Below, one piece after another: positions 50,101-60,440 of a stretch of 64,000 nt of DNA. Both the position numbers and the translations under genes were made by a program. Source of the stretch: Coturnix japonica (lineage: Eukaryota > Chordata > Aves > Galliformes > Phasianidae); NCBI RefSeq assembly GCF_001577835.2, contig NC_029518.1:73633958-73697957 (forward strand). The letters are read 5' to 3'. Position 1 is the first letter of the stretch; every line of letters begins with the position of its first letter. The notes below the pieces were generated by a model. The model saw only the letters and a program-made list of their open reading frames with translations. It searched no databases and was not told the origin of the DNA.

Positions 50101-53100
50101 GCTGTGAGGGGAGGGGCAGCTGGGGGTGAGGGACAGGGGCTGCACCACAGGGCGGCGGGCATGGAACAGGTTGCCCAAGGCAGTGGGCACAGCCCTGAGC
50201 TGTCACAGTTCGTGGGTGCTGTGTGGAGCTAGGAGTTGGACTTGGTGATTCTTATGGGTCTCTCCAGCTCAGGATAGTCTGATTCGTTAGTAGCATCCAG
50301 TTGTAACAGCTGTGAAGCCTACAAAGACCACAGGTGGTTTGGAGAATGTGTATGCACAATAGCTGTGTTATTTCTGCACAACAGAAACAAGTGAGCTGAG
50401 AAGGACATCAACAAACTGAACGGCCATTGGGCCAGGAGTTACCAGCTCCCTTTGAGTCTGTAGCCTCTTGTTGCTGTTGCTTTCTGAAGCCCTGGTGCTG
50501 GATTTCTGCCTTGGCTCCATGCATCAGTTCTTGTGTTCTTGAAGCAGTGGTTTCATTATTTGTCAAGTGATGAAGACATACCTGTATCACTTTCACTCAG
50601 TTGTCAATGGAACATAACAAGTAATGTGTTCTTCATGTAAGTGAAATTTTTATATCTTGCTGGTCCCTGTGCTGCAGCTGGACCAAGCCCTGAAGGAGTG
50701 CTGAGGCAGAGCTACTTAATAAAGAATCGTAGAATGGCCTGGGTTGAAAAAGACCACAATGACCATCTAGTTTCAACCCCCTGCTATGTGCAGGGTTGCC
50801 AACCATCAGACCAGGCTGCCCAGAGCCACATCCAGCCTGGCCTTGAATGCCTCCAGGAATGGGGCATCCACAGCCTCCTTGGGCAACCTGTTCCAGTGTG
50901 TCACCACCCTCTGTAAAACCTCCTCCTGATATCCAACCTAAACCTCCTCTGTCTTACTTTAAACTAATTCTCCCTTGTCCTATCACTGTCCACCCTCATA
51001 AACAGCCATTTGCCGTCCTGCTTATAAGCTTCTTTCAAATACTGAAAGTCAAATATTTACTTCAGCATAAATGCAGTATCTCATTTAGTGAGAGGCAAAG
51101 CTTTCCCTCACCTAACAGCTCTTGAATCCAACTTATTTCAGCTGGGCTTGTCAGAGGAAGGTTTCATCTGTCAGCAGTCTGGCAGCAGATCACAGATCTC
51201 TGAAATGCCTTTGCTGAAGAAAGAGCTGCAGCTCTTAACAGATATCAAAGAATCTATGGGAGGGAGACCTTGAAGAAGATCCAGAAGGAAATAGGCTTCA
51301 ATTGTTCCTTGAACCTTGAAACCGCTTGTTTAATTTACCCTTAATGTGGATTTTTGGGCAGATTACTGAGAATCAGAATGATTTATAGTGTTTGACCACA
51401 GCTGTAAATCAGAAGATACCATTGCAGCAGTCTTTCATAAAGCTGAGCAGGATTTGTAGCTCAGAGCACTTTGTTTTGGTAACTTGTCGCGTGTTGCCCT
51501 GATCTGAGTTCTGTTACTAAGTAGGAAGCTCCTTTTAAGTGCAGAAATAATAGTTCATAAACAGATGGAATCTTTCTCCTACACACGGAGCTAACCTGCC
51601 GAACCCAAAGCAGTTATTTCCTTCCGCTTGTATCCTGCAGCTACGCAGGAGAGAGTCAATCAAGTGACTTCTGTTGGCAAGGGCTATAGGATGAGAGCCC
51701 CAGGTGCTCAGGATACATTGTGTAACATAAAGGTGGCCCAAATGTGCAGATTTCAGGTAAATTTTTTTGTTCTTGTTGCTGAACTATTAAAGACAGATCC
51801 TTGATAAGCTACGTTAATAGTGATCGTATTTTCTTTTTCATCTGGTATTTTACTGTTTTTGGCATTTGTGTCTTCACCTTCCCTGTTTTAGGAGAGCTCT
51901 TGAGTGCCCAGGGAGGCTGTGGATGCCCCGTCCTTGGAGGTGTTCAAGGCCAGGTTGGACGGGGCCCTGGGCAACCTGATCTAGTAAATGTGTATGTTTG
52001 GTGGCCCTGCCAGGCAGGGGGGTTGGAACTACATGATCCTTGAGGTCCCTTCCAACCCGGCTCATTCTGTGATTCTGTGATTCATTAAGCGGTCTTTGAA
52101 AAATCTGATGGAGTGCCTAAATATAGGCAGTAAATAAAAGTTTTCTTAAGCAAAACTTTTTTCTTATTTAATATCTTTGTAGGCTTTTAAAAATGAGACT
52201 TCTCTGGAAAGCATGTAGCAGGTTAGATCTGCTTGTTATATACTGAGCGTGTTTGGTGGTGCCATGAGTATCTGCTCAGTGTGTTTTGGTGGGTTGTTTT
52301 GTTTGTTTCTTTCTCTTCTTTCCCAGCATTAATGGCCCACACTGGTGCCAGATTTGTCTGAGGCTGGAACAGAATATGCAGTCAGAATCACAAAATAGTT
52401 TGGGTTAGAAGGGATCATGAGATCATCAAACAGAGCTTTTGGAACTGAGATGTAGTAATACTGCAAAATAAATGCCACACCGATTTCTCTTGCTTATTAA
52501 TCAATTTTATTTGCTTTCTCACTCTAAACTAATGTGGATTTTTTTTTTTTTTTTTTTCTGTTATAGATTGATTATACAGGAATAGAGCCTTCCAGTCCTT
52601 GCAACAAGTGTTTAAATGTGTCCTGGGATAGCACACCGCCTTGTACCTGCACAATCAATTTCACACTGGAACATTCATTTGAGGTACATAACCTTGCATG
52701 CAAAGTGAAATGAGATCTGCTGATGTGGTTTATTTTGTAAGTGATAGGAAAATTGCATTCTCACAGCCTTACTTTGTGTCTGCCTTGAAGGATTATTTCT
52801 AGTATTCCTATGAACTTGGATTTGATGGCTGTGTGTCTTTTCATTAGCAGAGATGAGATGGTTTTTAGTGCCTCTCTATCTGGAATTGCAGTGTTAAGTG
52901 GGACACGTGTCTTTTACACATCTGGATTTACTGTCTGTGTCCTAGGTGGGCGTCATATACTTGACATGTAGATAAGCTATTCCTGCACAACTTAAACTGA
53001 GTTCAGCAGGAAGCAGCAGCACTAGATGCATTCTTTGAGGCAAATAATGAGGCTTATGTGCTTGGTGTTGGACAAGGTAAGTATTGGGATAGTACTGATG

Positions 53101-56100
53101 AATATCCTGCTGCTGGTTTATGGCATGTTGATATTGTTTGACTTCAGGATGCCAGCTTTTGTTGGGATAGTATTGTGTGTATTCAGTACAAAGAGAGTCT
53201 TTGAGCATCACTACTGTGAGTGTTACTATAAAGTAAATACAATTTAAGAGGTTGGATTTCCAGGTTTCAGTTAACCAGCATGTTTGTGTGTTTTATTGAC
53301 CTGTTGTGTAAATCAAAACCCTTCTTGTAGAGTAACGTCTTCATGTATTACGGACTTTCTAACTTCTATCAAAACCACCGTCGCTATGTGAAATCTCGAG
53401 ATGACAGCCAACTCAACGGAGACAACAGCTCATTACTTGTAGGTATTCGAGCTTTGATATTTACAGATACTAGTAGGCAATGAACAGCTGACTTGCATAA
53501 GTTATCACAGGGCAGAATAACTAGTTTAATAATAACGTAGCTGTAGAATTTTTGTATTCAACAAACAATAAGGTATTCATATTTTTTATTAAAAATAATA
53601 AACGTTCTTTTATTTATTAAATTCTTAATTCTTTTATTTATTAAAAATAAATAACATTCCAGTTAGAACATTTTTTCCCCTCTTTTAACAGTTTCTAAGC
53701 ACAGTCTTAATTTTACAATGACCATCATGGGATTTTTGACTTTATTCATATTTTATCTAGAATATTTTCCTGCTTGTAAAGAAAAAAATCAATCATATCG
53801 ATTAGCAATGAATGCTGAAGTATATGTAAATAAACTCACTCCTGAGAATATTTTGTAGTAAGTGTGAGCTGTGTACGTGTGTGAAGTACTGAAGTATAAA
53901 CTAGCACAGACTGATCTGCCTTTTTTTCTTTCTAACTGTCAGAATCCAAGTAAGGAATGTGAGCCTTACCGCACCAATGAGGATAAACCCATTGCTCCCT
54001 GTGGGGCTATTGCCAACAGTATGTTTAATGGTACGGTAACACTTCTGAGTTTAGCACTGAGGTGTTTTTGTGTTGTGTATGCTTTGTACTGATGCTTTAT
54101 TCTGGGTATTATTGTGGATTGTTTTGTTTTGAATTAACACACCTTAATTGTTTGGAATGTTGAGATTAAAATACCATTAATAACCACCACAGTGAATTTA
54201 ACCTGATAGCACACAAGGGATTGAAACATCTGTTGTGAGTGGCTGTTATGGCTGTGGAATAAAGATGCTATACATGTATAACGCACTGCTCTGTATGTGT
54301 GTGGATTATTACAGAACAGTTCTTGATTGTGGCAATTTGTTTTTCCTGTAGATAATTATTTTACTGCCTATCAGGATCATTCATCTAATAAAAGCCACTC
54401 TTATCTGGTCTTCCAATTTGATTTTCCCCATAGATACATTGGAATTGTACCACATCGAAAACGACACAAGGACCGCTATTACTTTGATTAAAAAAGGCAT
54501 TGCGTGGTGGACAGATAAAAATGTGAAGTTCAGGAATCCTACAGGAGATGGAAAGAATTTAACTGCGCTCTTCCAAGGTAAGAAATGTGTGAAATTTTAA
54601 GAACAAAAGATTTCAAACACATTGATTGCCATGGACTTCACCTCAATGGTGACATTGTAGTGAACATGTTAAATATATTGTTCTATGAAGAAGTCCAAGC
54701 TAAGGACTTCTCTGCTTTCTGGAAGAGTTGTCTGTTAACAGTGGATGCTGCAAATTTAATGCAGAACTAATATAATTTTTTCTAAATTCACTGTAGTCAT
54801 TTAACATGTAAAAATAGAACCTGGGCTTATTTCCTGTTTAATCTTTCTGAACTTTCATGAAAGCTCTTTCTGTCAGTTGCTTGGCATCAGATTAGTTTTG
54901 CCTTAGCAACTAATCCAATTTGTTAAGATGGTGAAAAGATTCTTGGCTTAAGTGATATTTCAATTACTTGTTGCCGTTTGGGATCTTGAAATATCAAATC
55001 AAATTCTGATATATATATATGTGTGTGTGTGTGTGTATATATATATATGTATATATATAATAGCTCTTGATAACTTTTTATGCCTTGAATACTGAGAAAA
55101 TCCTCGTTAAGTGCAGTGCTATAATACGTGGTTTTAACTTCAGAAGAAATCCTGTGATTATTTAACCAAACTGTGTGAAATTTTCTTTTTTAATGTTTCT
55201 ACTGGTAGATCTTACAGTGCTTTTTAAAATCTGATTATTTGTGATCAGATTAACTGATTTTTCTCAGTTATAAGGTTAAATGTAGTTAAGTACAGCCTGG
55301 TAAGTCGGAGTTTCTTTGACAAAGTCTAAAAGCAGTTTTCCTTCTGGGCTTTTGGGTCTGTGTGTATATGTAAGATAGAAAATAGCTCTAGGTTTAGCCT
55401 GATATGTCTTGCTTGCTTAGTCACAGCCAAGTGACCTTACCAAAGTGATGTTACCCTTGCAAAGGCAGATGCCATACTCTAATGTTCCTGAGCAGTTCAG
55501 TAATCTTGCAGTAGCAATGAGCCAGTCTGGCTCTTCGTACTGCTTAGGATTCACTGCATGTTTTTTATGATACTAGAATGAATTTTGGTGATCCAGTGCT
55601 TCATTTAGTCCTGTGTTTGAAATGCTTTATTGTTGTTTTTGTTTAATCTTAGGTACAACAAAACCAGTCAACTGGCCCAAACCAGTGTATATGCTGGACT
55701 CTGAGCCTGACAACAATGGCTTTATCAATGAAGACTTTATCGTGTGGATGCGTACTGCTGCTCTGCCAACATTTCGTAAGCTGTATCGTCTCATTGAGAG
55801 GAAGAGTAACTTACAGCCTACCTTACAGGCTGGAAAATATTCTTTGGATATCACGTACAGTATCCTTTGAAAATGCCCTTAAAAACTCCTTAGAACACTG
55901 TCTGGGTTACATGGGTGGACTTTTAAGGAAGGTTAAATCAAATGAGACTTTATAATTGCTGTCTTCTGCATATAGTTTATAGAACTAACTTATGTTTGTT
56001 CTGTTAAGATCATGAAATTCAGTTCCGTAGCTTCATAAAGGGAAATGACTGGGTCATCTTGACTTCAGAATGGCCACCTGAAGCATGGAGTTGTCTGAGC

Positions 56101-58141
56101 TAGTTATGCTAAAGTAAGAAGTAGCTCTAATTAAAAACCAAAATCCATTGTTCTAGGAAAGAGAGAAAGCTTTCTTTGATGCATAGGAGGGATGTGACAG
56201 TCTGCAAAAACCATGTTCCTGTCTCATGCAATCACTCAGACTTGTGGTATGTCTGTGGCTATACCATATAGAAAGTCACAAAGAATTTACTATATTATAG
56301 AAGTTGACTTTATGGTGAAGGTTTTGCCAAGGTGACTTTCGTAGAATCATAGAGTCACTCAGGTTGGGAAGGACCTTAAAGATCATCAAGTCCAACCGCA
56401 GCCTAACCATGCTACCCTAACTAACAGCCCTCTGCTAAGTCATGACTCTGAGCACCACATCCAAATGGTTCTGAAACACATCCAGGGATGGTGACTCAAC
56501 CCACCTCCCTGGGGAGCCTATTTCAGCGCTTAACAGCCCTTTCATTAAAGAAGTTTTCCCTGATATCCAGCCTAAACTTATCTGGTGCAACTTGAGGCCA
56601 TTTCCCCTCATCCTGTCACCAGGGAGATCAAGTATCTTTTTGAGAATATTATTCTTTAGAAATGTAGGATTTTACCTCTTGTGTTTCATTTTTAACTTAA
56701 AGCACATCACACTTGCCTGATGACGAGGGTGGAGGGAGAAAAACACAATGCTGCGGAGTCAGCTGGATCTTCAGATACAATCTAATACAGGAATGACTTG
56801 TAAATTTGTAGCCTTATTGCAAGTTTTTTCACTTAGGCTCATATTCTTCAATGTAAATACAGTTTTAATCATAATTTTCTTAAACTATTGTGTAGCTCTC
56901 ATAGAACTGCATTATGTATTTAATGAGGATGAAAATATTATTTGGATTTTTTTTTTTGTTTCTGTTTTCAGAGATCACAAAATGGGGGGACAAAAAAAAA
57001 AACAACAGCACCCCAGTCTTCTAAAGAGGCCTTTGTGAGATTATAAATTAATATCAGGGAAGATTTCAGTGCAAAATTTGCCAGTAAGCAAATGAAGGAC
57101 ACTAGTCTAGACACTAGTGTCTTCTCAGTATGCTTGAGTGCTTAGAGGGGTATGGTCAGCCTCATTCACCCTTAGTCTCACACAGCTTGTTCACATATGT
57201 GGCTCCTTGCAGTCCCTGCTGCCTGCTTCAAGGGATTGAGGCTGCAGTCTTTGCATGGGAGCATTTTCATGTGATAATTTTTTGGGTAGATACAGAAGCA
57301 GACAGACTGCAGTCTAACAGGAAGATGTGTAGGCATAGTTCAGGTGATGCTTTGCTTGAGCTGTTAATTTAGAGGTGAAGAGCTCAGAATTTAGAGGCCA
57401 GAGCTGTGGATCAGGTGCACATCTGTCATTCCTTTTTGGGCACACAAAAGATGAGGTAGTTATGTAGGAGACTAGAGGAGGCAGGTTGTCATAGTTACTG
57501 AATTCTTAAAACTCGAAAGCTCCTGAAGATCATTAAAGTACTCACTGCAGTATTTTTCTTCCCTGCAAAACAGCAGAGAGTGCGTGTAAAAAAGAGTCTA
57601 TTTATTATTTATCTATTTATTCACTAGGAAAAACTAAAATACAGATTTCAATTCCTCAGTGTATTTTCTTCATTTTATTGAAGTTCCTTTCAAAGGCCCA
57701 TGAAACTGCATTTACTTTCCACTTACAAAGTGAATAACCCCTGTGGCATTTTTCTTGGAGTAGTTGACTGTGCCCAAGTTAATCTTTTTTTAAAAGAACA
57801 GCTACTTTGAAGCTACTTTGAATATTCAAAGATGTTTGTGTCGGGAGCCTGAGTCAGATAATCCAACATGTTAGTGTGCCTGATTAAGTTAGGTTTGGAA
57901 ATGCACTTCATGTTTCTTGTTTTCCTATATTCCTTGTTTTCTCTCAGATTATCCCGTGCACAGTTTTGATGGACGAAAAAGAATGATCCTAAGCACAATC
58001 TCATGGATGGGAGGCAAAAACCCCTTCCTGGGCATTGCGTACATCACTGTTGGGTCCATATGCTTCTTCTTAGGAGTTGTATTGCTGATCATCCATCACA
58101 AATATGGAAATAGAAACACCAGTGCAGACATTCCCAATTAA
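46845..58141 (+). CDS. TMEM30A: TMEM30A (CDC50A), P4-ATPase flippase beta subunit, complete spliced CDS
   Basis: Seven coding exons (46845-47108, 52567-52683, 53331-53438, 53943-54030, 54434-54577, 55653-55859, 57948-58141) join in phase to 1122 nt, that is 373 residues plus stop (human 361). TM1 is about residues 54-80, a glycosylated ectodomain about 81-335, and TM2 about 336-358. The six ectodomain cysteines that form three disulfides in the family are present (C100, C103, C114, C116, C169, C183). The protein escorts P4-ATPases such as ATP8A1, ATP8A2 and ATP11A/C out of the ER and is needed for phosphatidylserine and phosphatidylethanolamine flipping. ATG 46845 is chosen by homology and a strong context (GGCGCCATGG). 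The extra 12 residues are a Gly/Ala-rich insertion near the N-terminus (9) and a loop insertion in exon 2 (3). N-glycosylation sequons differ from human. Confidence 0.98.
47202..47505 (-). mobile_element. CR1 LINE 3' end, 94 bp after TMEM30A exon 1
   Basis: The left edge is the tail GAGTCACAGAATCACAGAATG. The minus strand encodes the ORF2 end ([18 protein letters not shown], then [18 protein letters not shown]). It is nearly identical to the plus-strand copy at 51904-52083 in the same intron. Confidence 0.9.
47802..48066 (-). mobile_element. CR1 LINE 3' end
   Basis: The tail TCATAGAATCATAG is at the left edge, followed by the subfamily-specific block with repeated CCCTAAC/TAACAACCCTACACTAAA-type sequence. 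It is the same subfamily as 46098-46587 (opposite strand) and 56341-56640. Confidence 0.9.
48088..48314 (+). mobile_element. CR1 LINE 3' end, head-to-head with the preceding copy
   Basis: It runs from the GTTGGATGTTAGGAAGAAC block to a worn tail near GGTTCCATGACTCC. It starts about 20 bp after the truncated 5' end of the minus-strand copy ending at 48066. Confidence 0.83.
48344..48526 (+). mobile_element. CR1 LINE 3' end
   Basis: It begins with ACTGGAACAGGTTGCCCAAG and ends in CTGTTCTGTGATTCTGTG. It is short, 5'-truncated and lies in TMEM30A intron 1. Confidence 0.86.
48969..48994. repeat. GT/AC dinucleotide hairpin
   Basis: GGTAGATGTG and CACATCTACC are perfect inverted 10-mers separated by six bases (48969-48978 and 48985-48994). 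They directly follow a (GT)n run at about 48949-48962. Confidence 0.85.
49978..50286 (+). mobile_element. CR1 LINE 3' region, older or divergent subfamily
   Basis: It runs from GTCCAGAGCAGAGGAGC, through CATGGAACAGGTTGCCCAAG, to GTTGGACTTGGTGATTCTT and a decayed tail. It is GC-richer than the surrounding intron. Confidence 0.75.
50723..51048 (-). mobile_element. CR1 LINE 3' end
   Basis: The left edge is AGAATCGTAGAATGG, followed by the CR1 3' region and ORF2 tail on the minus strand, in TMEM30A intron 1. Confidence 0.86.
51904..52083 (+). mobile_element. CR1 LINE 3' end
   Basis: It ends with ATTCTGTGATTCTGTGATTC. Its reverse complement differs from 47213-47385 at about five sites in 165 by hand alignment, so the two copies are young members of the same subfamily in opposite orientation. 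Confidence 0.9.
52383..52430 (-). mobile_element. CR1 3' stub
   Basis: About 48 bp carry only the tail and last 3' block (AGAATCACAAAATAGTTTGG) of a minus-strand CR1. It lies 140 bp before TMEM30A exon 2. Confidence 0.65.
52567..52683 (+). CDS. TMEM30A: TMEM30A coding exon 2
   Basis: 39 codons, phase 0 to phase 0. The acceptor follows a run of 19 T and CTGTTATAG; the donor is GAG|GTACAT. It carries four disulfide cysteines (CNKC and CTC motifs), the conserved sequon NFT at N119 and an additional sequon NVS at N105 within a loop three residues longer than in human. Confidence 0.97.
53331..53438 (+). CDS. TMEM30A: TMEM30A coding exon 3
   Basis: 36 codons, phase 0 to phase 0, acceptor CTTGTAG, donor CTT|GTAGGT. 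It encodes the strongly conserved [20 protein letters not shown] and [13 protein letters not shown]; the sequon NSS at N159 is absent from the human protein (DSSALL). Confidence 0.97.
53943..54030 (+). CDS. TMEM30A: TMEM30A coding exon 4
   Basis: 88 nt, phase 0 to phase 1. The acceptor is AACTGTCAG; the donor is ATG|GTACGG. It encodes [10 protein letters not shown] and [17 protein letters not shown], including the third disulfide pair C169/C183 and the conserved sequon at N192 (completed in the next exon). Confidence 0.97.
54434..54577 (+). CDS. TMEM30A: TMEM30A coding exon 5
   Basis: 144 nt, phase 1 to phase 1, acceptor CCCCATAG, donor AAG|GTAAGA. It encodes [12 protein letters not shown], then [17 protein letters not shown]. 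It holds the conserved sequon N202 and an extra sequon NLT at N234 where human has NLE. Confidence 0.97.
55010..55062. repeat. TA/TG microsatellite
   Basis: A compound (TA)n(TG)n(TA)n run in TMEM30A intron 5. Confidence 0.9.
55653..55859 (+). CDS. TMEM30A: TMEM30A coding exon 6 (followed by a U12-type donor)
   Basis: 207 nt, phase 1 to phase 1, acceptor AATCTTAG. It encodes [16 protein letters not shown], then [20 protein letters not shown] and [11 protein letters not shown]. The donor A|GTATCCTTTG at 55860 matches the U12 5' splice-site consensus exactly rather than the U2 consensus. The sequon that human has near the exon end is lost (D306). Intron read-through would stop after four codons, before TM2. 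Confidence 0.96.
55860..57947 (+). other. TMEM30A: Probable U12-type (minor spliceosome) intron of TMEM30A
   Basis: The 5' end GTATCCTTT equals the U12 donor consensus at all nine positions; the 3' end is AG (GT-AG subtype). Just upstream of the acceptor is TTTCCTATATTCCTTG (57921-57936), which contains imperfect TTCCTTAAC-like branch sequences at about 15-20 nt from the splice site. The other five TMEM30A introns have U2-type donors. It also contains a minus-strand CR1 copy. Confidence 0.75.
56341..56640 (-). mobile_element. CR1 LINE 3' end in TMEM30A intron 6
   Basis: The tail GTAGAATCATAGAGTCAC is at the left, followed by the same subfamily-specific block as the copies at 46098 and 47802. 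It lies in the U12-type intron. Confidence 0.88.
57948..58141 (+). CDS. TMEM30A: TMEM30A terminal coding exon
   Basis: The acceptor is TTCTCTCAG, phase 1. It encodes [20 protein letters not shown], then [15 protein letters not shown] with TM2 and a short cytosolic tail [15 protein letters not shown], stop TAA at 58139-58141. The tail differs from human at several residues but has similar length. Confidence 0.97.
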
Positions 58142-60230
58142 AGTCGCGTTTTGAAAGCAACTATGCTGCATGTGCATCAAGGCCAGTCCAGAACGGACCC
58201 AGCTGTTGGAAGATAAATCTCTGCTAATGTCACTTCTGGGGCTGGGTATATAATTTTATCTAAAGATCTCCTTTCCCCCTTGCTGTGGATTAACTCTCAG
58301 AATGACGGGTATACAATTAGCTGTATTGATTGTATCTCTGCATTTGTCAGAAACAGTTTTCTGATCTTTGCCTCTGGCTGGGCAGGCCATTTGATGCATG
58401 TAGCTCCGGTTCCCTTGATGCATCTGCTGCTTGTCATGTGCTGTGTAACGTCAGTATGATTCAGTACATACAGATTGTGGAGAAGACTGTTGTAAGATAC
58501 CATGTAAATTGTTCATTTAGCAGAATTTGAGTGTCATTGCTTTTGAAAGGAAAAGGCAAGTCTTAAGTGTTTTTTTCAATTTATTGTCTTGTGTGCATGG
58601 ACTCTTACATTTCCGGATGAGATTTTAATATATTTATATTAGCAGTTAAATGTTCTTTCCTGTGTCCTACCCACCTTTGTTACGTTAGATTCTTTAAGTG
58701 CAGTGCGAATTGCAACACATGGAATTCCTGTTAATAGTTGCAACAGATGTGCCTGGCCAGTAAAATGGCATTCTATAAAGGCATCGGGAAACCTATTTGT
58801 TCATTATCTCTATGAGTTCCTCTTAAATTTTGTTCTAAACTGGGAGATGTTTGTTGCAGGTAGAACCTGCTGTTTTGTTGTTCTCTTTGCTTTAAGTTAT
58901 ATCCAGTTTTCCTGATGTGCTTTGCTGGTTTTGCTTTTTAAAGAGTACCTCCATGCAGTAAGCAAGATGAATCTAAAATGTCTGTTCAAGTCACAGACTT
59001 GAGTGAATTCCTTTCACTAAGAGTTTCTTGAAACATGTATTCTGCTGAGCAGGCTTTGTTGTAAAGGAAATCTCACGTTCTGTTTCCTTATATGGAGTAG
59101 ATGCCACAATAAATTCTTGCAGTGTTGAGATACTGAACTGTAGAAATTGAGAAGCTGAGATGACAGTGATCTTTGTTATTCCAGTGCAGCTTATGTTTGC
59201 AGTGAAACCTAATTGAAATATTGCAGTTAGAAGCAGTGAGGTTTAGTGTCATAAACAGCAGAAGGGTTCACTTCTAGGTTAATTTGAAGCTAGTTAATCT
59301 ATAAAATACTATCTGATTTCTTTTTAGATGATGCACAGAAATTGTAATGTATATGGTGGAGATCACTTTATATGCAACTAGCTTCGTAAGTACTGAGTGT
59401 ATTAAAAATACCTAATAAATTCTGCAAACCATTTATTAAGAGATTTTACTTTCTTCTTGAACGTGCATTTATTTTCATCTGGGTGAAAAGCCATTCTCAT
59501 GAAGAATGAATGCGTTTTAAGCAAGTTGTATTTCTCAGTTACAAAAAATCAATGTAACATCTACAGCCATCTTTATACAACACTGTATTAATCTAGCACA
59601 TAAATGCAAAACTATATTTAGTCAATTACTTGTGTAATGTTTTTCAGCTTGCGGTTTACGTGTTTAGGTCTGCATACACTGCAGGATGAAGCAGTGTTTC
59701 CATGGTGCTGGCTTTCTGTATAAGCATATAATTTGCTTACACAGTACATTGTGGTAGCGCAGGGCTTTTAAACATTCAGGTCTTCTAGATTTTTTTGCAG
59801 TGCTGTATCTGTTGCTGGAAATATAGGATAAAGATATAGAACTGTATATTGCAAGGTTGGAAGGTTGCACAAGATGTTAAGCTGGCATTCCTCTGGAGAA
59901 CAGTTTAGTCCAAAACAAAGTAGACAAGTAAGATGTTTCCCATTTACTGCTTACTAAAATATTTTGATTTTTAAACCATTTGTCACTTGAAAGGTAAATG
60001 TTTTGCTTTATTCATGACCCCTTTTCTGAGCAGGGAATGCTGGTTTTTGGGCTGCGTTCAAAATGGAAAAGAATATTTCTCTATCTCTACCTAGAAATGT
60101 TTTTCATTGCTTTTTTCTTTTCCTGTTGAGCACAGCTGTCACTGCTGTTTGGATCTTCTTAATGAAGTGCACCAAGAAGAATTGCTGAATGTTTGTTCTT
60201 GCTACAAATAAAGCCTTTTTTCTGAAAGCC
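58142..60230 (+). other. TMEM30A: TMEM30A 3'UTR (extent inferred)
   Basis: There is no further coding frame. Candidate poly(A) signals AATAAA are at 59108-59113, 59414-59419 and 60207-60212. The long AT-rich stretch between the stop and about 59430 without repeats suits a 1.3-kb 3'UTR; the 60207 signal would give about 2.1 kb. Which one is used cannot be decided from sequence alone. Confidence 0.6.
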
Positions 60231-60254
60231 TGTAGCACAAAATACTTGTCAGTA

Positions 60255-60440
60255 TGCAGTGGCGCAGTGGTAGGAATGCTGCGTTGCAACACTGGAGGCC
60301 CGAGTTCGAATCCCCCCTGTGGCACAAGTGGTAGAAGCGCCGCTCTGCTACACAGGAGGCTCGAATCCCAGGGGTTGGACTCAATAATCTCTAAGGTCCC
60401 TTCCAACCCGCACAAGACTATGATACTATGATACTATGAA
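60255..60440 (+). mobile_element. Candidate tRNA-derived SINE, dimeric head with CR1-like tail
   Basis: Unit 1 has A box TGGCGCAGTGG (60260-60270) and B box AGTTCGAATCC (60303-60313), with an Ala(TGC)-like anticodon region GTTGCAAC between them. Unit 2 has an A-box-like TGGCACAAGTGG (60320-60331) and a B-box-like GGCTCGAATCC (60358-60368). From about 60370 the sequence turns into a CR1 3' end (GGGGTTGGACTC, GGTCCCTTCCAACCC) and closes with an ACTATGAT octamer repeat (60416-60438). A and B boxes give internal Pol III promoters, and the tail would let CR1 reverse transcriptase act on it. No clear target-site duplication is visible. Chance insertion of a CR1 stub beside tRNA-like debris is the alternative. 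Confidence 0.7.

Larger units (their letters stand above)
47109..52566 (+). other. TMEM30A: TMEM30A intron 1, CR1-dense
   Basis: The 5458-nt intron holds at least eight CR1 fragments in both orientations (47202, 47802, 48088, 48344, 49978, 50723, 51904, 52383), listed separately. Between them I see ordinary AT-rich intron sequence, a GT/AC hairpin near 48969 and an A-rich purine run at 49898-49925. Confidence 0.9.

Noticed and set aside
60202-60415. Open frames on both strands across the SINE-like element (for example 103 codons on the minus strand)
   Set aside because: They are translations of the tRNA-like units and CR1 tail, not a gene.
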